From Mycobacterium sp. WUMAC-067 (GTDB lineage: Bacteria > Actinomycetota > Actinomycetes > Mycobacteriales > Mycobacteriaceae), in assembly GCF_020217485.1 (NCBI RefSeq), contig NZ_JAEKMI010000004.1, positions 153,511 through 217,510 of the forward strand: a DNA stretch of 64,000 bases, given 5' to 3'. The translations under genes were made by a program, and so were the position numbers. Below are positions 43,401 through 52,991 of this stretch, in pieces. The notes under the pieces were generated by a model. It was given only the letters and a program-made list of their open reading frames with translations. It searched no databases and was not told the origin of the DNA. The stretch's first letter is position 1. Each line of letters begins with the position of its first letter.

Positions 43401-46400
43401 CGGCCGCGCCGACGAGCAGGTCAAGATCCGCGGCTACCGCATCGAGCTCGGCGAGGTGCGTTCGGCCCTGGCCGCCCTCGACGGGGTGGACCAGGCCGCC
43501 GTCATTGCGCGCGAGGACCGTCCCGGCGACAAGCGCCTGGTCGGCTACGTCACCGGGGGCGCCGACCCGGCCGAGCTCCGCGCCCGGCTGAGCGATCACC
43601 TGCCGGCGTACATGGTCCCGGCGGCCGTCGTGTCGCTCGACGCGCTGCCGCTGACCCCCAACGGCAAGCTCGACGCGCGGGCCCTGCCGTCACCCGAATA
43701 CACCGACGCCGATCGCTATCGCGCGCCCGAGACCCCGGTCGAGGAGACCCTAGCCGGCATCTACGCCCAGGTCCTGGGCGTCGAGCGGGTCGGGGCCGAC
43801 GACTCCTTCTTCGACCTCGGCGGGGACAGCATCTCCTCGATGCAGGTGGTGACCCGGGCCCGGGCCGCCGGCCTGGCGGTGCGGACCCGCGACATCTTCA
43901 CCGAGCAGACCGTGGCCCGGCTGGCGCGGGTGGCCGTCGCGGCCGACGGCGGGGACGGCGTGGTCGACGAGGGCACCGGAGCGATCACCGCCACCCCGAT
44001 CATCCGCTGGCTGCGCAGCCTGGAAAGGGCAGGCGGCCCGGTCGACCAGTTCAACCAGACGATGGTGCTGCAGGCGCCCGCCGGGGTCACCGAGGCCGAC
44101 GTGGTGACCGTGTTGCAGGCTCTGCTGGATCGGCACGCCATGCTGCGGCTGCGCGTCGACGAGGACGCCGGCGAGTGGTCGCTCCAGGTGCCCGAGCCGG
44201 GTTCGGTGGACGCCGCCCAGCGGGTGCTCTCGGTGGACGAACTGTCCGACGCGGCGGTCATCGAGGCGCGATCGCGGCTGAACCCGGCCGCCGGGGTGAT
44301 GCTCAGCGCGCTCTGGGTCACCCCCACCCGCCGGCTGGTGCTGATCGTTCACCACCTGGCCGTCGACGGGGTCTCCTGGCGCGTCCTGCTGGAAGACCTC
44401 AACATCGCCTGGGGCCAGCACCATCACGGGCAGCCGGTGGCGCTGCCCGCGGGCGGCACCTCGTTCGCCCGCTGGGCCGCGCTGCTGGCCGAACACGCGC
44501 AGGCGCCCGCGGTCGTCGGACGGGCCGACGCCTGGCGGCGGGTGGCGGCGACCCCGCCCGCGCTGCCGGCCGTGCGCCCCGGCCTGGACACCTACGAGAC
44601 CGCCGAGAACCTGTCCGTGACGCTGGACGCCGAGACCACCCGCACGCTGCTCGGCGCTGCGCCGGCCGCCTTCCACGCCGGGGTCAACGACATCCTGCTC
44701 GTCGGCTTCGCCCTGGCCTGGGCCGAGTTCCTCGGCAACGCGGGGGCCCCGATCGGCATCGACGTCGAGGGCCACGGCCGCCACGAGGACCTGGCCGCCG
44801 GCGTGGACCTGTCGCGGACCGTGGGCTGGTTCACCACCAAATACCCGGTGGCCCTCAACGTGGGCGGCCTGTCCTGGGCGGACGTCGTGGCCGGCGCGCC
44901 GATCCTGGGCGGGCTGCTCAAAGACGCCAAGGAGCAGCTGCGCGCCCTGCCCGACCCGCTGACCTACGGGTTGCTGCGCTACCTCAACGACGACGTCAAC
45001 CTGGACGGCTCCGACCCGACGATCGGGTTCAACTACCTCGGCCGGCTCGGCGGAGCAGCGGCCGAGCTCACCGACGAGCTGTGGCGGGTCAGCCGGGACG
45101 GTTCGTCGGCCACCGCCGCCAGCACCGCGGTGCCCATGCCGCTGATGCACACCGTGGACCTCAACGCCGGCACCATGGACACCGAGGACGGCCCCCAGCT
45201 ACACGCCACCTGGACGTGGGCGCCCTCCGCGCTCGACCGCGAGCAGGTGGCCCGGTTGAGCACGCTGTGGTTCGAGGCGCTGGCCGGCATCTGCGCGCAC
45301 GTGCGCGACGGCGGCGGCGGATTGACCCCGACGGACGTCTTGCCGGCCCGGCTGGACCAGCCGCAGATCGACCAGCTCGAGCGGCGCCACCGGATCGCCG
45401 ACATCCTGCCGCTGACCCCGTTGCAGGAGGGGCTGCTCTTCCACGCCAACACCACCCGCGGTGACGACCACCTCTACGTGGTCCAGCTGGACCTCAGCCT
45501 GGCCGGTCCGATCGAGCGCGACCGGCTGCGCGACGCGATGCACACGGTCATCGGCCGGCACCCGCACCTCGTCGCCCGGTTCTGCGACCAGTTCGACGAG
45601 CCGGTGCAGATCATCCCCGCCGACCCGGCGATGGCCTGGCGCTACCTCGAGGTCGCGGCCAACGGATCCGAGCCCGAGGAGCGGATCCAACGCCTGTGCG
45701 CGGCCGAACGCGAAGCCGTCTACGACCTGGCCGACGAGCCCGCCGTGCGTGCGGTGCTGATCCGCGCGGCGCACAACCGGCACCGGCTGGTGCTCACCAT
45801 CCATCACATCGTGCTCGACGGCTGGTCGGTCCCGATCCTGCTGAACGAGACGTTCGCCTGCTACACCGGGCAGCGCCTCCCCGCGGCCCCGCCCTACCGC
45901 AGGTTCGTGAGCTGGCTGGCCGAGCGCGACCTCGACGCCGCGCGCGCGGCCTGGGCCGGGGTGCTCGCCGGCTTCGACACCCCGACGCTCGTCGGGCCGC
46001 CGCAACAGCTCGTGCCCGGCGCCCGCGGCGTCCAGTCGTTCGCGGTCTCCGCCGAGATCACCGCCGCGCTCAGCGAGCTGGCCCGCTCCAGCCGCACCAC
46101 CGTCAGCACCGTGCTCCACGCCGCGTGGGCGCAGCTGCTGTCGTGGCTGACCGGCCAGCACGACGTCGCCTTCGGCACCACCGTCTCCGGCAGGCCCGCC
46201 GAGGTGCCCGGCGCCGACTCGATGGTCGGCCTGATGATCAACACCGTCCCGGTGCGCGCGCGCATCACGGCGGCGACCACGACGGCCGACCTGCTCGCCC
46301 AGCTGCAAAGCGCGCACACCGAGACGCTCGATCACCAGCACCTCGCGCTGAGCGAGATCCACCGAATCACCGGTCAGGACAAGCTGTTCGACACCCTGTT

Positions 46401-49221
46401 CGCCTACGAGAACTACCCGCTGGACACCTCGGCGATGGCCGTCGACCACGAACTGGGCATCACCGACGTCAACATGTTCGAGCGCAACCACTACCCGTTG
46501 ACGATGCAGGCCGCGCTGTCCGGCGAGGAACTCGGCCTTCGGGTCGAATACGACGCCGACGTCTTCGACGCGCAGACCATCGCGGCGGTGAGCGAGCGGC
46601 TCGAGCGGCTGCTGGTCGCGATGACCGCCGATCCGGCCCGGCCGCTCTCGTCGGTGGACCTGCTCGACGCGTCCGAACACGCGCGCCTCGACGAGGTCGG
46701 CAACCGGGCGGTCTTGGGCCGGGCGCCACTCGAATTCCCGTCGATTCCGGCGTTGTTCGACGCGCACGTCGCCCGGACGCCGGACGCGGTGGCGGTCCGC
46801 TGGGGCGACCTGTCGATGACCTACCGCGAACTCGACGACGCCGCCACCCGGCTGGCGCACCTGCTGACCGGCCATGGCGCGGGCCCGGGACAGGCTGTGG
46901 CGCTGCTGTTTTCACGCTCGCCGCAGGCGATCGTCGCGATCCTGGCGGTGCTCAAGACCGGAGCGGCGTACCTGCCGATCGACCCGGCGGCACCCGCCAC
47001 CCGGATCAGGTTCATGCTCGAGGATTCCGCGCCGGTCGCGGCCGTCACCACCACGGGCCTGCGCTCGCGGCTGGACGGGTGCGACGTCACCGTCATCGAC
47101 ATCGAGGACGCACAGACCGACACCGCAGTGGGCACGCCGTTGCCGGCGCCCCCGCCCGACGGCGTCGCCTACATCATCTACACCTCGGGCACCACCGGAG
47201 TCCCCAAAGGCGTTGCGGTGACTCATCGCAACGTGACGCAGCTGCTGGAGACGCTGGACGCGGGCCTGCCGCGCGCCGGCGTGTGGACGCAAAGCCACTC
47301 GTACGCGTTCGACGTCTCGGTGTGGGAGATCTTCGGCGCGCTGCTGCGCGGCGGGCGGGTGGTGGTCGTGCCCGAGTCGGTGGCGCGCTCCCCGCACGAC
47401 TTCCACGATCTGCTGGCCGCCGAACGGGTCAGCGTGCTGACCCAGACCCCGTCCGCGGTGGCGATGCTGTCCCACGAGGGCCTCGACTCGGTGTCGCTGG
47501 TGATGGCCGGCGAGGCCTGCCCGCCCGAGGTGGTGGACCGCTGGGCGCCGGGGCGGGTGATGGTCAACGCCTACGGCCCGACCGAGACGACGATGTGCGT
47601 GGCGATCAGCGCGCCCCTGACGGCGGGATCCGGGACGCCACCGATCGGTTCGCCGGTGGACGGCGCGGCACTGTTCGTGCTCGACGCGTGGTTGCGTCCG
47701 GTGCCCGCGGGCGTCGTGGGGGAGCTGTACGTCGCCGGTGACGGGGTCGCCGCGGGATATGTCGGCCGGTCCGGGCTGACCGCGTCGCGGTTCGTGGCCT
47801 GCCCGTTCGGGGCGCCCGGGTCGCGCATGTATCGCACCGGGGACCTGGTGTGCTGGGGAACGGACGGGCAGCTGCAATACCTGGGCCGCGCCGACGAGCA
47901 GGTCAAGATCCGCGGCTACCGCATCGAGCTCGGCGAAGTCCAGACCGCGCTGGCCGCGCTGGATGACGTCGACCAGGCGGTGGTGATCGCCCGCGAGGAC
48001 CGCGCCGGCGACAAACGCCTGGTGGGTTACATCACCGGAACCGCCGACCCCGGCGAGGCGCGCACCGCGCTGGCCCAACGCCTGCCGGGCTACATGGTGC
48101 CCGCGGCCGTGGTCGGGCTCGACGCGATGCCGTTGACACCCAACGGCAAACTCGATGCCCGCGCCCTGCCCGCGCCGGAGTACACCGGCAGCGGGTACCG
48201 GGCCCCGTCGAGCGCCCTCGAGGAGGCGCTGGCCGCGGCCTACGCCCACGTGCTCGGCGTGGAGCGGGTCGGGGTCGACGACTCGTTCTTCGACCTGGGC
48301 GGCGACAGCATCTCCGCGATGCGCCTGATCGCTGCGATCAACACCGGGCTGGGCGCCGAGCTGCGGGTGCGGACGCTGTTCGACGCGCCCACGGTGAGGG
48401 CGTTGAGTCAGCGACTGCGCACGCCCGCGACGGACGCCGAAGAGGTGGTCCCGGTGCAGACCCTGAAGCAGGGGGCCGGCGGTGTTCCGCTGTTCTGCGT
48501 GCACCCCGCCGGCGGGGTGAGCTGGCCGTATCAGGTTCTCGGAAACCACCTCGACTGCCCGATCGTCGGGATTCAGCAGCTCCCGCGCAACGGCGACGCC
48601 GGCCCGCGGTCGATCCGGGCGATGGCGCAGACCTACGCCGACCGGATCCAGGACGCCTATCCCGGCGGGCCCTACAACATCCTGGGCTGGTCGTTCGGTG
48701 GGGTCGTGGCGCACGAGATCGCCATCGAGCTGCAGCGGCGCGGATGCGAGATCGGGTGCCTGATCCTGCTCGACGCCCAACCCAACCTCGACGGCGGCGC
48801 CGCCCTGGGCGAGCACGCCCTGGGCGAGCAGCGGGTGCTCGAAGAAGTGTTGCGGGCCAACAACATTGACCGCGGCAATGAAGACGGACAGGGCGCAGAT
48901 GGCCGGCCGCGCAGCAAACCGCTCTTCGAGCTGCTGCTGGGGAACCTCAACGACAACATCGAGCTCTATCGCCGCCACGAGCCCGGGCGCTTCGAGGGGG
49001 AGGTCACCGTGTTTTCCGCGGCCCGCGACGGCGGCGATCGCGGCGCGCAGCTGTCGCGATCGTGGGCGCCCTACGCGTCCGGCGACATCCGGGTGCACCC
49101 GATCGACTGCACGCACCACGAGATGCTGACCGCCGAATCGGTCGCGATGTACGGCGAACGACTCCGCCACCTTCTCCGCGCGGCGGTGCGAGCCACCTCA
49201 CACTCGCGCCGATCGCGGTGA
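17920..49221 (+). CDS. Eight-module lipopeptide non-ribosomal peptide synthetase
   Basis: One open frame of 10,433 codons. Residues below count from the ATG at 17920; a GTG at 17953 behind a GGGGGGG tract is an equally good or better start. Eight C, eight A, eight T, three E, one N-methyltransferase and one terminal thioesterase domain are seen, in the order Cs-A-T-E, C-A-NMT-T, C-A-T, C-A-T, C-A-T-E, C-A-T, C-A-T-E, C-A-T-TE. Each C domain keeps HHxxxDG and each carrier keeps GGDS (Ser 999, 2908, 3970, 5026, 6081, 7579, 8637, 10130). C domains after E domains (C2, C6, C8) are of the D-C-L kind, the rest L-C-L, so domain types and epimerisation agree. The starter C domain implies N-acylation. 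The predicted product is an acyl-octapeptide with D at 1, 5, 7 and N-methyl at 2. Seven A domains share an identical 15-mer, a mark of internal duplication or gene conversion. Confidence 0.95.
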   Translation: MKDFGRAWGGSVARGGDRALPVTRGQLDIWLAQQTGHFDAAWQLGVLVRIDGAIDPGLLHQAMRHVVNEAESLRASFFEADGQVFQKAVDYDDVDLVFYDLTESQDPEREVRETASSIQRTPMPLTGPKIKFALFRTGPDQYYWFSVCHHIAIDGMGIALIGRRIAAVYSALAAGKPVPPAFFGSLHDLVSGELDYEASAKFREDQDYWAAHRPAGNGAVYPAPPVDDGRDPYSPSPPVQLDQSVVGRVKELSKTLGIRRSSVLTAACALLVRGWCADGSDEVVLDFPVSRRVDPESKTHPGMLAGVVPLVLKASPATTFADFCRHVDQRSREALRHQQFPTRTLDGEGDFNGPRQAPNRVVVNFVPARLTLSLNGVPATATYTSFGPVGHFGLFFLGFGDQQFLSTVGIGQPFSNFDVADLTERLQRVLATMVADPDRRLSSLDVLRAAERARLEELGNNGVLSRPPTAPGSVPELFAVQVTRAPEAVAVVCEGRPVTYRKLDEASNRLAHLLTGLGAGPGQTVALMFSRSPEAVASILAVLKTGAAYLPIDPSSPESRIGFMLGDAKPVAALSTVDLADRLDGHDVTVIDVNDSRIDAQPVEALPAPGPDHVAYLIYTSGTTGVPKGVAVTHRNVTQLLGSLDAGLPPSGVWSQCHSYAFDVSVWEIFGALLRGGRLVVVPEDVARSPEELHDVLADEDVSVLTQTPSAVAMLSPEGLSGASLVVVGEACPPEVVDRWAPGRVMVNAYGPTETTMCVAISAPLTKGSGTPPIGSPVPGAALFVLDGWLRPVPPGVVGELYVAGDGVTGGYVGRTGLTASRFVACPFGEAGARMYRTGDLACWGVSGSGAGQLQYFGRADEQVKIRGYRIELGEIQAALAALDGVDQAVVIAREDRPGDKRLVGYVTGIADPAEARTALAERLPGYMVPAAVVVLDALPLTPNGKLDTRALPMPAYTTGEYRAPATAVEEILAGIYAEVLGVQRVGVDESFFELGGDSILSLQVVARARAAGLTCRPRDVFVEQTVARLARVAGVSDGAAEVLDEGVGPVLATPIMRWLQGAEKAGPVDEFNQTVMVQAPAGVTAADVSIVLQALVDRHAMLRLRVDRDDAGGWSFHIPEPGAVRAEDCLRSVDAVSDEALLQARSRLNPSTGAMLSALWVEATGQLTVIIHHLAVDAVSWWILLEDLNIAWALHRAGQPVELPPAGTSFARWATLLNEHARHPDVVSQLNAWKKVTETPAALPAARPDVDTYASAGRLSVELDAETTGMLLGEVPTAFHAGIQDILLIAFGLAWAEFLGDTGAPIGIDVEAHGRHEELGADTDLSRTVGWFTTKYPVSLEVAGPVAGLRWAQVVSGDTALGPVIKHAKEQLRALPEPLTFGLLRYLNTDVDLAGPDPSIAFNYLGRQGAAPDSAGEGWRISQDGLSLIGAAAAVPMPLMHTVELNAGTIDTGAGPHLHAEWTWAPSVLDATQITRLSRLWFEALSGVCAHVRSGGGGLTPSDIAPARLSQQQIDELERQHHIADILPLTPLQQGLLFHSSTARGGDDMYAVQLDFTLTGPLDADRLRDAVHAVVNRHPHLAALFCEQFDEPVQVIPADPVIEWRYLELDGTGDTDERIEQLCAAERAAVCDLAGQPAFRAALIRTADRRFRFVLTNHHILLDGWSLPILLREIFAGYYGHRLPAAGSYRAFLTWLADRDLDASRAAWGELLSGFETPTLVAPEDRLGQGRRGFEKSRVPAQTTRALAELARSHHTTLSTVLQAAWALVLTSLTGQHDVVFGTPRSRVGQLEVDDAESMVGLLINTVPVRANITATTTTADLLAQLQNSHNDALEHQHLALSEIHRVTGHDQLFDTLFVYENYPMDSGMTLGDDGLAIAEFTNREYNHYPLTVEALPGRELGLHIEFDADVFDAAGIASLVERLQRVLVAMTADPTRRLSSVDLLDGDERELVLSTMSGAGVGAPVGVAPQLLAAAVAAAPDAPAVVDGARELSYRELDEWSTRLARMLIDAGVGPERAVGVAIDRCAELVVAWWAVVKAGGIYAPVDLDHPVERIASVLDAVDAVCVLTCGTDDVAGAGTRPIVRLDGLDLSGRSAQEITDADRVSPLRAGDTAYLIFTSGSTGVPKGVAVGHSGLLGWAAAQRERFGLGSDARVLMVASPTFDASVGELLLAAGSGAALVVAPPQVYAGEALTALLDHQRVSAAILTPTVISTLDRARLSRLDTLVAVGEACLPELVDAWAPGRQMFNGYGPSETTIWVTCARLSAGEPVRIGAPISGVCARVLDAWLNPVPVGVVGELYLSGPALGHGYLGRVELTAERFVANPFGGVGERMYRTGDLVRWMPDGTLDYLGRADSQIKLRGQRIELGEIENTLLACPQVTQAAVTVADTATGSQLVAYVTLDHTATTDRDAQQDADDVQEWQHLYDDLYGADLAANFGEDFRGWNSSYTGDPIPLEEMAEWRSATVDRIMSLQPRRVLEIGAGSGLLLSQIAPRCDRYVATDFSAVAIDNLARSMEQLRLPWRDRVELRTQPAHVTDGLPRGHFDTIILNSVVQYFPNAGYLAQVIDKAMALLAPGGAIFIGDIRNHTLQGAFQTAIALARGDATDAAEIRQRVRHAMLGETELLLAPEFFTSWADSRPEAVGIDIRVKRGMADNELNQHRYDVAIHKAPAAVRSVADEPALTWAQCDGLRGLRDTLTSRRPAAVRITDIPRAGLITDVAVEAALAEGLPLTDALSDAAARAGAGPDATVAEELHRLGESAGYYVAVTWGAQAGTLSAVFIASGDQAVPPLTDLYLAPDGARRRTSHANDPRTNTKIGEVRERLSAWLPEYMVPTHIVALEEFPMTSSGKLDRKALPAPDYQDADRYRAPSTAVEEILVGIYAQVLGLERVGVDDSFFDLGGDSLSAMRLIAAVNTSLNSDLGVRAVFEAPTVAELALLSRGDADRPEPLVAGERPAAIPLSFAQTRLWFIDQFQGPSAIYNITVALRLRGHLDADALAAALADVVDRHESLRTVFASADGIPQQVVVPAERIGFACDVIDARRWPEDRLREAMAAAARYTFDLENESPLHTELFTVSDDEHMLVVAVHHIAADGWSITPFARDLGIAYASRCAGRAPDWAPLAVQYVDYTLWQRAHLGDVDDGDSRIAAQLDYWADTLAGLPERLQLPTDRPYPQVADHRGARLAVDWPAELQQQVRRVAREHNATSFMVIQAAFAALLAKISASTDVAVGFPIAGRPEPALDELIGFFVNTLVLRVDLGALGGDPTFAELLAEVRRRSLAAFEHQDVPFELLVERLNPTRSMAHHPLIQVLLGWENFPGEVTAPAAGLTLGDLRVTPMPLHTNTARMDLTFSLAERFTESGQRAGIAVTAEYRTDVYNADTVEAMIDRLQRLLAAVTAEPERRLSSVDLLDTAEHARLARWGNQAVLAERMEPVTVAGLFAAQAARTPDAVALTFEDRSMTYRELDEAANRLAHLLVEHGAGPGEFVALLFSRSAEAIVAILAVLKSGAAYLPIDPALPSARVEFMLTDAAPMAAVTTSDLADRFDGFDLTVVDVADPAVAAQPITPPPAPAPTDLAHVIYTSGTTGVPKGVAVTQHNVAQLFDDLRLGFALSAEQVWTQFHSYAFDFSVWEIWGALLHGGRLVVVPGAVARSPEEFHALLVREGVTVLTQTPSAVGLLPTDGLDSTALVIGAEPCPPELVDRWAPDRVMVNVYGPTETTMWACKSAPLQAGSGFPPIGSPVTRAAFFVLDEWLRPVPAGVVGELYLAGEGVGVGYWRRPGLTASRFVACPFGEPGTRMYRTGDLVCWGRSGSGEGQLRYLGRADEQVKVRGYRIELGEIQAALSALDGVEQAVVVAREDRPGDKRLVGYVTGSAEPARARAALAERLPAYMVPAAVVVLDSLPVTVNGKLDARALPAPEYRNADHYRAPSTAVEEILAGIFAEVLGVDRVGVDDSFFDLGGDSLSTMRLITAINSALETDLAVRVVFEAPTVAQLAPRIAESSGGLEPLEAGERPAAVPLSFAQNRLWFIDQFQGPSPHYNMAAALRLRGRLDAEALGAALADVVSRHESLRTLFPSHEGTPRQVVVPAERAEFGWDVVDATAWPAGQVDDAVKAATRHTFDLAAEIPIRARLFTVTDDEHLLVIVVHHIAADGLSLTPLGADLSVAYTSRCAGRPPGWADLSVQYIDYTLWQRAQFGDLDDGDSRIGAQLAYWEHALAGMPERLELPTDRPYPPVADQRGDSVVVDWPAELQQQVARVAREHNATSFMVVQAALAVLLSKVSASSDVAVGFPIAGRRDPALDQLVGFFVNTLVLRIDLAGDPSFTELLERVQAQSLAAFEHQDVPFEVLVERVNPTRSLTHHPLVQVMLAWQNFAGHEDPAAGLTLGDLEVTSVPVEDQSARMDLVFSLAERWTENGDTAGIGGRVEFRTDVFDAATIETLIGRLQRVLTAMTADPTHPLSSVDLLDEAEHARLKELGNNAVLTRPATASVSVPELFAAQVARAPEAVALVCEGLAVTYRELDEASNRLAHRLASAGAGPGHIVALLFSRSAEAVASILAVLKTGAAYLPIDPSSPDARVEFMLGDATPVAAVTTAELAERFDGRDVTVIDVNDSRIDTLPETVLPAPGPDNLAYLIYTSGTTGVPKGVAITHRNVTQLLGSLDAGLPAAGVWSQCHSLAFDVSVWEIFGALLRGGRLVVVPEAVAASPHDLHDVLVATGVSVLTQTPSAVAMLSPEGLDSVSLVMAGEACPAEVVDQWAPGRVMVNAYGPTETTMCVTISAPLAAGMGPVPIGAPVPGAALFVLDDALRPVPPGVVGELYVAGFGVAAGYVGRPGLTASRFVACPFGGDGTRMYRTGDLVRWDDSGSGGGQLQCLGRADEQVKIRGYRIELGEIQSALAGFDGVAQAVVVAREDRPGDKRLVGYITGAADPARLRAALADRLPAYMVPAAVVALDAIPLTPNGKLDTRALPAPEYTAGQYRAPATPTEEILAGVYAGVLGVERVGVDDSFFDLGGDSISAMRLIAAINASLGSGLAVRAVFEAPTIAQLAPRIGEGGGGLEPLTAAERPAVVPLSFAQNRLWFLDQLQGPSPVYNMAAVLRLDGPLDADALGAALGDVVARHESLRTVFVAPEGLPQQVVIPADKADFGWEVVDASAWSPEQLDEAIGATARYTFDLSAQIPLRAGLFRIRPDRHVLVAVVHHIAADGMSLTPLVRDLGMAYAGRCDGHGPDWAPLSVQYVDYTLWQRAQFGDLDDGNSRIAAQLAYWEDALAGMPERLQLPTDRPYPMVADQRGATVEIDWPAELQQRVADVARRHNATSFMVIQTALMALLSKISTSSDVAVGFPIAGRPDPALDELVGFFVNTLVLRVDAAGDPTCAELLSQVRHRSLAAYEHQDVPFEVLVERLNPARSLTHHPLIQVMLAWQNFAGQESGPAAGLSLGDVDVTPIPVDTHTARMDLTFSMGERWSDAGEPAGIGGTVEFRTDVFDADSIAALIGRLQRVLLAMTADPARALSSVDLLDDAEHTRLDDVGNRAALTGPATGTDSIPALFAAQAARTPDSVAVVCDGHAMTYRELDEASNRLAHLLAGRGAGPGQAVALLFSRSAEAIVSILAVLKTGAAYLPIDPALPAERIGFMLSDAAPIATLTTADLVERLDGHEVAVIEVNDPAVDTQPATALPAPGPDNLAYLIYTSGTTGVPKGVAVTHRNVTQLLASEDSGLPADGVWSQWHSLAFDVSVWEIFGALLHGGRLVVVPETVARSPEDLHALLVAEQVSVLSQTPSAAGALSPAGLESVALVVAGEACPADLVDRWAPGRVMINAYGPTEATVYAAISAPLQAGSPGPVPIGSPVPGGAAFVLDEWLRPVPPGVIGELYVAGAGVACGYWRRAGLTASRFVACPFGAPGSRMYRTGDLVRWRGDGQLDYLGRADEQVKIRGYRIELGEVRAALSWIGGVEQAVVVAREDRPGDKRLVGYVTGTADPAAVRAALAERLPGYMIPAAVVVMRALPLTPNGKLDTRALPAPEYSDADQYRAPDNAVEEILAGIYAQVLGLERVGVDDSFFDLGGDSISSMQVVTRARAAGLVCKTRDIFVEQTVARLARVAEVVDADAAVLDEGVGPVQATPIIRWLHGVESGGAQVDHFNQAMLVQAPAGVTEADVVTVLQALLDRHAMLRLRVDRSGAHGAGEWALTVPGAGSVDAAECLHVVDELTDAAVIQARSRLNPAAGVMLSALWASATGQLVVIVHHLAVDGVSWRILLQDLNIAWAQHHSGQPVELPAAGTSFARWSSQLARHAHHPDVVDQADTWAKVAATPPALPALRPDADTFATAEHLVTELNAETTGMLLGEVPAAFHAGVQDILLIAFALACAEFRGGRAPIGIDVEGHGRHEELGRDIDLSHTVGWFTTKYPTALNVGGVSWGQVVAGGTELGAALKDAKEQLRALPDPLTYGLLRYLNPEVDLDGAEPPIGFNYLGRQGGTGELTADMWRPVPDGGSVTRAAATIAMPLMHTLELNAVTVDSAEGPRLHANWTWAPSALDDEQITRLSRLWFEALAGICAHVRSGGGGLTPSDIAPARLSQQQLDQLARQHHIADVLALTPVQQGLLFHANTAPATDDLYAGQLNISLTGPLDPNRLRDAVHTVIARHPNLVARFCDRYDEPVQIIPADPAPAWRYLELDGTDTDEQIQRLCAAERAAVCGDLAEQPAFRVALVRTASERYRLVLTNHHIVLDGWSMPILLGEIFAGYYGQRLPPAAPYRSFVSWLAERDLDAARAAWGEVFAGFDTPTLVGPQDRAELGRQSVETFTLPADLTQAVGDLARSRHTTVNTVLQAAFAQLLCGLTGQRDVVFGTTVSGRPAEIAAADTMVGLLINTVPVRANIGAATTTADLLDQLQGAYNHTLDHQHLALNEIHRITGQDTLFDTLFAYENYPIDASALSGNHELAATDITSRESTHYPLTVQAQPGHEIRLQVEYDTDVFDAARIATLIERLRRVLTVVTTDPARRLSSIDVLEPAEHDRLDAWGDRAVLTRDGTAASIPELFAAQVARTPRAPAVTFEGRTMTYRELDERSNRLAHLLVDRGVGPGESVALLFGRSADAIVAILAVLKTGAAYLPIDPALPAARIDFMLGDTAPMAALTVAALADQLDAHDLMVIDIHDRGLARRPATALPAPAPEHVAHIIYTSGTTGVPKGVAVSHHNVTRLFDAQAVGVELSADQVWTQFHSYAFDFSVWEIWGALLHGGRLVVVPDSVARSPMDFHALLVAEKVTVLSQTPSAVRMLSPQGLDSAALVIGAEPCPPELVDRWAPGRVMVNVYGPTEATIFSSTSTPLSAGSGAPPIGSPVPGAALFVLDGWLRPVPPGVVGELYVAGRGVGYGYVRRAGLTASRFVACPFGEPGSRMYRTGDLVRWGDSGSGEGQLQYVGRADEQVKIRGYRIEVGEVRSALAALDGVDEAVVVAREDRPGDKRLVGYITGTADPAVLRTQLAERLPTYMIPAAVVALEALPMTVNGKLDTRALPAPEYSAAGYRSPTTPTEEILAGIYAHVLGVERVGVDDSFFDLGGDSISAMRVIAAINSAMDTGVPVRVIFEAPTVAQLAPRIGEDTGRLDPLVAGARPAVIPLSFAQSRLWFLDQLQGPSPVYNMAAALRMHGRLDAQALGAALADVVARHESLRTVFAAPEGSPQQVVIPAERADLSWRTVDARRWSAGRLRDAIDVAAAETFDLATQIPLRASLFRVAEDEHVLVAVVHHIAADGWSLRPLVRDLGVAYTSRCAGRAPDWEPLPVQYVDYTLWQRDQFGELADSGSRIAAQLAYWQEALAGMPERLQLPTDRPYPQIADQRGAAVEVDWPADLQQQVAGLAREYNSTSFMVVQAALAVLLSKISASTDVAVGFPIAGRRDPALDELVGFFVNTLVLRVDLAGDPSFTDLLARVRTRSLEAFEHQDVPFEVLVERLNPVRSLSHHPLVQVMLAWQNFAGQDGDPGAGLALGDVRVSSIPLDTQVARMDLVFSLAERWAEGDEPAGIGGRVEFRTDVFDADSIRGLIGRLERVLTAMTADPTRPISSVDLLDAAEHARLDALGNRAALTAPATTDASVPALFAEQAARTPDAMALSDQGRSWTYRELDEAANRVAHRLAGFGVGPGERVALLFGRSADAIIAILAVLKAGAAYLPIDPGLPAERIGFMLSDAAPMAAISTGDLAARLRGHHVVVLDMNDPAIDAQPATALPAPSADDIAYLIYTSGTTGVPKGVAVSHRNVAQLLASGDSGLPRSGVWSQWHSLAFDVSVWEIFGALLHGGRLVVIPDSVVRSPQDFHALLVDEQVDVISQTPSAAGVLSPEGLESATLVVAGEACPTELVDRWAPGRAMINAYGPTEATVYAAVSAPLKSGSNVVPIGSPVPGAGLFVLDESLRPVPRGVVGELYVAGAGVACGYWRRAGLTASRFVACPFGARGSRMYRTGDLVCWGTSGSGDGQLQYLGRADEQVKIRGYRIELGEVRSALAALDGVDQAAVIAREDRPGDKRLVGYVTGGADPAELRARLSDHLPAYMVPAAVVSLDALPLTPNGKLDARALPSPEYTDADRYRAPETPVEETLAGIYAQVLGVERVGADDSFFDLGGDSISSMQVVTRARAAGLAVRTRDIFTEQTVARLARVAVAADGGDGVVDEGTGAITATPIIRWLRSLERAGGPVDQFNQTMVLQAPAGVTEADVVTVLQALLDRHAMLRLRVDEDAGEWSLQVPEPGSVDAAQRVLSVDELSDAAVIEARSRLNPAAGVMLSALWVTPTRRLVLIVHHLAVDGVSWRVLLEDLNIAWGQHHHGQPVALPAGGTSFARWAALLAEHAQAPAVVGRADAWRRVAATPPALPAVRPGLDTYETAENLSVTLDAETTRTLLGAAPAAFHAGVNDILLVGFALAWAEFLGNAGAPIGIDVEGHGRHEDLAAGVDLSRTVGWFTTKYPVALNVGGLSWADVVAGAPILGGLLKDAKEQLRALPDPLTYGLLRYLNDDVNLDGSDPTIGFNYLGRLGGAAAELTDELWRVSRDGSSATAASTAVPMPLMHTVDLNAGTMDTEDGPQLHATWTWAPSALDREQVARLSTLWFEALAGICAHVRDGGGGLTPTDVLPARLDQPQIDQLERRHRIADILPLTPLQEGLLFHANTTRGDDHLYVVQLDLSLAGPIERDRLRDAMHTVIGRHPHLVARFCDQFDEPVQIIPADPAMAWRYLEVAANGSEPEERIQRLCAAEREAVYDLADEPAVRAVLIRAAHNRHRLVLTIHHIVLDGWSVPILLNETFACYTGQRLPAAPPYRRFVSWLAERDLDAARAAWAGVLAGFDTPTLVGPPQQLVPGARGVQSFAVSAEITAALSELARSSRTTVSTVLHAAWAQLLSWLTGQHDVAFGTTVSGRPAEVPGADSMVGLMINTVPVRARITAATTTADLLAQLQSAHTETLDHQHLALSEIHRITGQDKLFDTLFAYENYPLDTSAMAVDHELGITDVNMFERNHYPLTMQAALSGEELGLRVEYDADVFDAQTIAAVSERLERLLVAMTADPARPLSSVDLLDASEHARLDEVGNRAVLGRAPLEFPSIPALFDAHVARTPDAVAVRWGDLSMTYRELDDAATRLAHLLTGHGAGPGQAVALLFSRSPQAIVAILAVLKTGAAYLPIDPAAPATRIRFMLEDSAPVAAVTTTGLRSRLDGCDVTVIDIEDAQTDTAVGTPLPAPPPDGVAYIIYTSGTTGVPKGVAVTHRNVTQLLETLDAGLPRAGVWTQSHSYAFDVSVWEIFGALLRGGRVVVVPESVARSPHDFHDLLAAERVSVLTQTPSAVAMLSHEGLDSVSLVMAGEACPPEVVDRWAPGRVMVNAYGPTETTMCVAISAPLTAGSGTPPIGSPVDGAALFVLDAWLRPVPAGVVGELYVAGDGVAAGYVGRSGLTASRFVACPFGAPGSRMYRTGDLVCWGTDGQLQYLGRADEQVKIRGYRIELGEVQTALAALDDVDQAVVIAREDRAGDKRLVGYITGTADPGEARTALAQRLPGYMVPAAVVGLDAMPLTPNGKLDARALPAPEYTGSGYRAPSSALEEALAAAYAHVLGVERVGVDDSFFDLGGDSISAMRLIAAINTGLGAELRVRTLFDAPTVRALSQRLRTPATDAEEVVPVQTLKQGAGGVPLFCVHPAGGVSWPYQVLGNHLDCPIVGIQQLPRNGDAGPRSIRAMAQTYADRIQDAYPGGPYNILGWSFGGVVAHEIAIELQRRGCEIGCLILLDAQPNLDGGAALGEHALGEQRVLEEVLRANNIDRGNEDGQGADGRPRSKPLFELLLGNLNDNIELYRRHEPGRFEGEVTVFSAARDGGDRGAQLSRSWAPYASGDIRVHPIDCTHHEMLTAESVAMYGERLRHLLRAAVRATSHSRRSR
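22441..26769 (+). other. NRPS module 2: C-A-NMT-T, N-methylated hydrophobic residue
   Basis: C2 about 1510-1946 (HHILLDG from 1659) is D-C-L type, accepting the epimerised first residue. A2 starts near 1968; its core [10 protein letters not shown] at 2121 and pocket D-A-G-I-V-V-G-I-W set it apart from the other seven A domains. It is interrupted at about 2410-2815 by an S-adenosylmethionine methyltransferase (VLEIGAGSG at 2481-2489), the hallmark of N-methylating modules. Catalytic Lys 2854, T2 Ser 2908. Val would fit the known M. avium lipopentapeptide, but the pocket alone does not prove it. Confidence 0.8.
26770..29949 (+). other. NRPS module 3: C-A-T, substrate unresolved
   Basis: C3 L-C-L type (HHIAADG at 3093-3099); A3 core [10 protein letters not shown] at 3588, catalytic Lys 3916; T3 Ser 3970. 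The pocket reads D-F-W-T-V-G-V-M-W. It is the same class as module 6. It recalls Thr-type D-F-W codes only in its first three positions; colinearity with the M. avium lipopentapeptide would predict Ile. Confidence 0.7.
29950..33120 (+). other. NRPS module 4: C-A-T, Phe-like
   Basis: C4 L-C-L type (HHIAADG from 4155); A4 core at 4647, catalytic Lys 4973; T4 Ser 5026. The pocket D-V-W-T-V-A-A-M-C is one position from module 1 and identical to module 8. No epimerase, so the residue should be L. Confidence 0.75.
33121..37680 (+). other. NRPS module 5: C-A-T-E, D-configured residue
   Basis: C5 L-C-L type (HHIAADG from 5211); A5 core at 5704, catalytic Lys 6027; T5 Ser 6081; E5 about 6130-6580 with [10 protein letters not shown] at 6259. 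The pocket D-V-W-S-V-A-A-V-Y is identical to module 7. Colinearity with the lipopentapeptide suggests Ala; not provable by eye. Confidence 0.7.
37681..40790 (+). other. NRPS module 6: C-A-T, same class as module 3
   Basis: C6 D-C-L type (HHIVLDG from 6740); A6 core at 7198, catalytic Lys 7526; T6 Ser 7579. The pocket D-F-W-S-V-G-V-I-F is related to module 3. L residue expected. Confidence 0.7.
40791..45345 (+). other. NRPS module 7: C-A-T-E, same class as module 5
   Basis: C7 L-C-L type (HHIAADG from 7764); A7 core at 8257, catalytic Lys 8583; T7 Ser 8637; E7 about 8690-9135 with [10 protein letters not shown] at 8811. The pocket D-V-W-S-V-A-A-V-Y equals module 5, so the same D residue is expected at positions 5 and 7. 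Confidence 0.7.
45346..49221 (+). other. NRPS module 8 and thioesterase: C-A-T-TE, Phe-like
   Basis: C8 D-C-L type (HHIVLDG from 9295); A8 core at 9755, catalytic Lys 10077; T8 Ser 10130. The pocket D-V-W-T-V-A-A-M-C equals module 4. The type I thioesterase (about 10185-10425) has GWSFGG with Ser 10258, a candidate acid Asp 10285 and His 10399/10400. It should release the peptide as acid, ester or cycle; a terminal reductase, as in glycopeptidolipid-type alaninol formation, is absent. Confidence 0.8.
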
Positions 49222-49316
49222 TCACCACGCGTTGATCATGGGCGTTGATGGGCCGTTGCAGCGCTTTTGGCGGACGTCACGCGCGCGTCGAATCGGGCCC
49301 CGGTAGGGTCGAAGAG

Positions 49317-51122
49317 GTGTGCGGAGTCACCGGGGAGGTACGACTCGACGGGCGGGCGCCCGAGGTAGCGGCGGTCTCAGCGATGGCCGCCGTGCTGACG
49401 CCGAGGGGCCCGGATAGTGGCGGCGCCTGGTCACAGGGCCGGGTCGCGCTCGGTCATCGTCGCCTCAAGATCATCGACCTGACCGAGGCCGGCTCGCAGC
49501 CGATGGTCGACTCCGAGCTGGGTCTGTCCATCGCCTGGAACGGCTGCATCTACAACTACAAGGAACTGCGCAGCGAACTCAGCGGGTACGGCTACCGCTT
49601 CTTCTCGCACAGCGACACCGAAGTTCTGATCAAGGCCTACCACCGGTGGGGCGACGACTTCGTCAGCCACCTGTTCGGCATGTTTGCCTTCGCCATCGTC
49701 GAGCGCGACAGCGGGCGGGTGCTGCTCGGGCGCGACCGGCTCGGCATCAAACCCCTCTACCTGACCGAGGACAGCCACCGGGTCCGGTTCGCGTCGACCC
49801 TGCCGGCCCTGCTGGCCGGCGGCGGCGTGGACACCCGCATCGACCCCGTCGCCCTGCACCACTACATGAGCTTCCACTCGGTGGTGCCCGCCCCGGCGAC
49901 CATCCTGCGCGGGGTGCGCAAGGTGCCGCCCGCCTCGCTGGTCGCGATTGAGCCCGACGGCAGGCGCACCGTCACCACGTACTGGGCGCCCGATTTCACC
50001 CGGCACGCCGACCGCGCGGACTGGTCGGAGCGCGACTGGGAAGACGCCGTGCTGTCCACGCTGCGCCTGGCGGTGAAGCGCCGCCTGGTCGCCGACGTGC
50101 CGGTCGGCTGCCTGCTGTCCGGCGGTGTCGACTCCAGCCTGATCGTGGGCCTGCTCGCCGAAGCCGGCCAGCATGGGCTGTCCACCTTCTCGATCGGCTT
50201 CGAGTCGGCCGGCGGCGTCAAGGGCGACGAGTTCCAGTACTCCGACATCGTGGCCCAGCGCTTCGAGACCGACCACCACCAGATCCGCATCGAGACCGAC
50301 CGGATGCTGCCCGCCCTCGACGGGGCCATCGGCGCGATGAGCGAGCCGATGGTCAGCCACGACTGCGTCGCCTTCTACCTGCTCAGTCAGGAAGTGGCGC
50401 GCCACGTGAAGGTCGTGCAGTCCGGCCAGGGCGCCGACGAGGTGTTCGCCGGCTACCACTGGTACCCGCCGATGGGCTCACCGGCCGCCGCGTCGCTGCA
50501 GGGTGCGGTCGCCGAGTACCGCGGCGCCTTCTTCGACCGTGATTCGGCCGAGCTGGCGGGCCTGCTGGGACCAGGCATCATGGCGCCCGGCGACCCCAGC
50601 GGCCGGTTTGTCACCGAGCACTTCGCTCAGGCCGGCGCCGAGACGGGCGTCGATCGCGCGTTGCGGCTCGACACCACCGTCATGCTGATCGACGACCCGG
50701 TCAAGCGGGTCGACAACATGACGATGGCGTGGGGGCTGGAGGGCCGGGTTCCGTTCCTCGACCACGAGTTGGTGGAACTGGCCGCCACCTGCCCGCCGGA
50801 GTTGAAGATCGCGCACGAGGGCAAGGGCGTCCTGAAACAGGCTGCGCGGCGGGTCGTTCCGTCAGAGGTCATCGACCGGCCGAAGGGCTATTTCCCGGTT
50901 CCGGCGCTGACCCATCTCGAAGGGCCCTACCTCGACATGGTGCGCGACGCCCTCTACGCGCCGGTTGCCAAGGAGCGCGGCCTGTTTCGCGCGGAAGCGG
51001 TCGACAGCCTGCTGGAGAATCCCAATGGCAAGCTGACCCCGCTGCGCGGTAACGAGCTCTGGCAGATCGCCCTTCTCGAGCTGTGGTTGCAGCGGCACGG
51101 CGTCACGGGGCCGGTTGCATGA
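49317..51122 (+). CDS. asnO: AsnO-like glutamine amidotransferase (asparagine-synthase type)
   Basis: A 601-residue class II glutamine amidotransferase. The GTG at 49317 is chosen because the next codon is Cys, the N-terminal nucleophile (C-G-V-T-G); longer readings would bury it. The N-terminal amidotransferase domain (about 2-195) has RGPDSGG and R-L-G-I-K-P-L-Y; the synthase domain has the pyrophosphatase loop SGGVDSS at about 268-274 and GQGADEVFAGY. Next to an ngg-type gene it is best called N-acetylglutaminylglutamine amidotransferase, which makes the osmolyte NAGGN in rhizobia and pseudomonads. A role in amidating the lipopeptide is an alternative. It starts 95 bp after the NRPS and overlaps the next gene (ATGA). 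Confidence 0.82.
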   Translation: MCGVTGEVRLDGRAPEVAAVSAMAAVLTPRGPDSGGAWSQGRVALGHRRLKIIDLTEAGSQPMVDSELGLSIAWNGCIYNYKELRSELSGYGYRFFSHSDTEVLIKAYHRWGDDFVSHLFGMFAFAIVERDSGRVLLGRDRLGIKPLYLTEDSHRVRFASTLPALLAGGGVDTRIDPVALHHYMSFHSVVPAPATILRGVRKVPPASLVAIEPDGRRTVTTYWAPDFTRHADRADWSERDWEDAVLSTLRLAVKRRLVADVPVGCLLSGGVDSSLIVGLLAEAGQHGLSTFSIGFESAGGVKGDEFQYSDIVAQRFETDHHQIRIETDRMLPALDGAIGAMSEPMVSHDCVAFYLLSQEVARHVKVVQSGQGADEVFAGYHWYPPMGSPAAASLQGAVAEYRGAFFDRDSAELAGLLGPGIMAPGDPSGRFVTEHFAQAGAETGVDRALRLDTTVMLIDDPVKRVDNMTMAWGLEGRVPFLDHELVELAATCPPELKIAHEGKGVLKQAARRVVPSEVIDRPKGYFPVPALTHLEGPYLDMVRDALYAPVAKERGLFRAEAVDSLLENPNGKLTPLRGNELWQIALLELWLQRHGVTGPVA

Positions 51123-52909
51123 CCGTGGTCGATCCATCCGGCGACCACACCGAAGCGATCACGCTCGGCCTGCACGACGCCTCGCCGCCGGAGCTGGTCG
51201 ATGCGATGGCCAAGGATGTCGAGCTCGAATTAGGTTGGGGCCGACTCATTTTCGGCCAGACCTTCGCCGACTCCCAGCACCTGGTCGAGGCGCTGCGGCG
51301 CGAAGGGCCCGGGCGGCGCGACATCTGCATCTACGCCCGCGAATCCCACGTCGTGGTCGCCGAGGCGCCGACCGAGCTGTTCATCGATCCCAGCCACACC
51401 TACCGGCTGCGCTTCACCGGCAAGAAGAAGACCTCGCCGCCGGCGCCGCTGGGCGTGACGGTGCGCACGCTCAACGATCCGATCGACGCCGACGCTATGA
51501 ACCGCGTGTACGTGCGCTGCGGAATGGTCCCGGCCGGGGTCGACGTGATCTGGGACAACCATCAGCATGTGCCGGCGGTGAAGTACCTGCTGGCGGTGCG
51601 CGACGAGGACGGCGCCGTCGTGGGCACCGTCACCGGGGTTGATCACGAGTTGCTGTTCAACGACCCGGAGGAAGGGTCGAGCCTGTGGACGCTGGCCGTC
51701 GATCCGGCCGCGGGGCTCCCGGGCGTCGGCGCGGCCCTCACCCGGGCCCTGGCCGAGCACTTCCGCGACGCGGGCCGCGCCTACATGGATCTGTCGGTGG
51801 CGCACGACAACGCCGCCGCCATCGGCCTGTACGAGAAGTTGGGTTTCCGCCGCGTCCCGGTGCTGGCGATCAAGCGCAAGAACGCGATCAACGAGCCGTT
51901 GTTCAGCCCGCCGCCGGAGACGGTCGACGACCTCAACCCCTACGCCCGCATCATCGCCGACGAGGCGCTGCGCCGCGGGATCTGGGTCGAGGTGCTCGAC
52001 GCCGAGACCGGCGAGATGCGGCTCACCCACGGCGGCCGCAGCGTCATCACCCGCGAATCGCTGTCCGAATACACCTCGGCGGTGGCGATGTGCCGCTGCG
52101 ACGACAAGCGGTTGACCCGGCGCCTGGTCTCCGAGGCCGGGATCACCGTGCCGCGCGCCCGCCTGGCCACCTTCGACGAGAGCGACTTCGCCTTCCTCAA
52201 GGAGGTCGGCGAGGTCGTCGTCAAACCGACGCGGGGTGAGCAGGGCAAGGGCATCACGGTCGGGGTCGTCGCCGACAACGGGCCCGACGATCTGTCCGCC
52301 GCGCTCGCGCGCGCCCGCAAGCAATACCCGGACGTGCTCATCGAGCAGCGGGTGGCCGGCGACGACCTTCGGCTCGTGGTGATCGACGGCCGCGTCGTCG
52401 CCGCCGCGCTGCGCATGCCCCCGGAGATCATCGGCACGGGGGAGCACAGCGTGCGGGACTTGATCGCGGCCGAAAGCCGGCGCCGTTCGGCGGCCACCGG
52501 GGGCGAGTCCCGCATCCCGCTCGATGACCTCACGGAATCGACCGTCGCCGAAGCCGGTTGGGAGCTCGACGATGTGCTGCCCCAGGGCACCCGCCTTCGG
52601 GTGCGTCGCACCGCGAACCTGCATCAGGGCGGCACCATCCACGACGTCACCGCGCAGGTGAACAGCGAATTGTGCCGGGTCGCGGTGACCGCGGCCGACG
52701 CGATCGGCATCCCGGTGACCGGCATCGACCTGCTGGTGCCCGACGTCACCGGCGCCGACTACGCGTTCATCGAAGCCAACGAACGACCGGGGCTGGCCAA
52801 CCACGAACCTCAGCCCACCGCAGCGGCTTTCATCGATTTCCTCTTCCCCGGCCACCCCGGGCAGCCGCAGGCCTGGACGCCCGAGGAGTCCCGCTCCGAT
52901 CGTGGCTGA
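51119..52909 (+). CDS. ngg: N-acetylglutaminylglutamine synthetase-like GNAT/ATP-grasp fusion
   Basis: A 596-residue two-domain protein. A GNAT acetyltransferase (about residues 110-255; LWTLAVDPAAGLPGVGAALT, then AAIGLYEKLGF) is fused to a cyanophycin-synthetase-like ATP-grasp domain (about 325-590; DDKRLTRRLVSEAGI, VVKPTRGEQGKG, IEANERPG). This arrangement defines Ngg enzymes, which acetylate glutamine and ligate a second glutamine. The ATG overlaps the asnO stop by 4 bp, so the two are co-translated. The M42-type peptidase often seen in other NAGGN loci is not in the window. Confidence 0.82.
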   Translation: MTVVDPSGDHTEAITLGLHDASPPELVDAMAKDVELELGWGRLIFGQTFADSQHLVEALRREGPGRRDICIYARESHVVVAEAPTELFIDPSHTYRLRFTGKKKTSPPAPLGVTVRTLNDPIDADAMNRVYVRCGMVPAGVDVIWDNHQHVPAVKYLLAVRDEDGAVVGTVTGVDHELLFNDPEEGSSLWTLAVDPAAGLPGVGAALTRALAEHFRDAGRAYMDLSVAHDNAAAIGLYEKLGFRRVPVLAIKRKNAINEPLFSPPPETVDDLNPYARIIADEALRRGIWVEVLDAETGEMRLTHGGRSVITRESLSEYTSAVAMCRCDDKRLTRRLVSEAGITVPRARLATFDESDFAFLKEVGEVVVKPTRGEQGKGITVGVVADNGPDDLSAALARARKQYPDVLIEQRVAGDDLRLVVIDGRVVAAALRMPPEIIGTGEHSVRDLIAAESRRRSAATGGESRIPLDDLTESTVAEAGWELDDVLPQGTRLRVRRTANLHQGGTIHDVTAQVNSELCRVAVTAADAIGIPVTGIDLLVPDVTGADYAFIEANERPGLANHEPQPTAAAFIDFLFPGHPGQPQAWTPEESRSDRG

Positions 52910-52991
52910 CGCCGCGCCTGCGGTGCCGGTCCGATATCCGGTCGGCCCATTGCCACCCGAAAACGCCGACCCGCGAGAGGAGCCACCGACC

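Noticed and set aside
19798..47217. Regularly spaced repeats across the locus that could suggest a CRISPR or tandem-repeat array
   Set aside because: The spacing is thousands of bases and the repeats are coding A-domain cores of NRPS modules.
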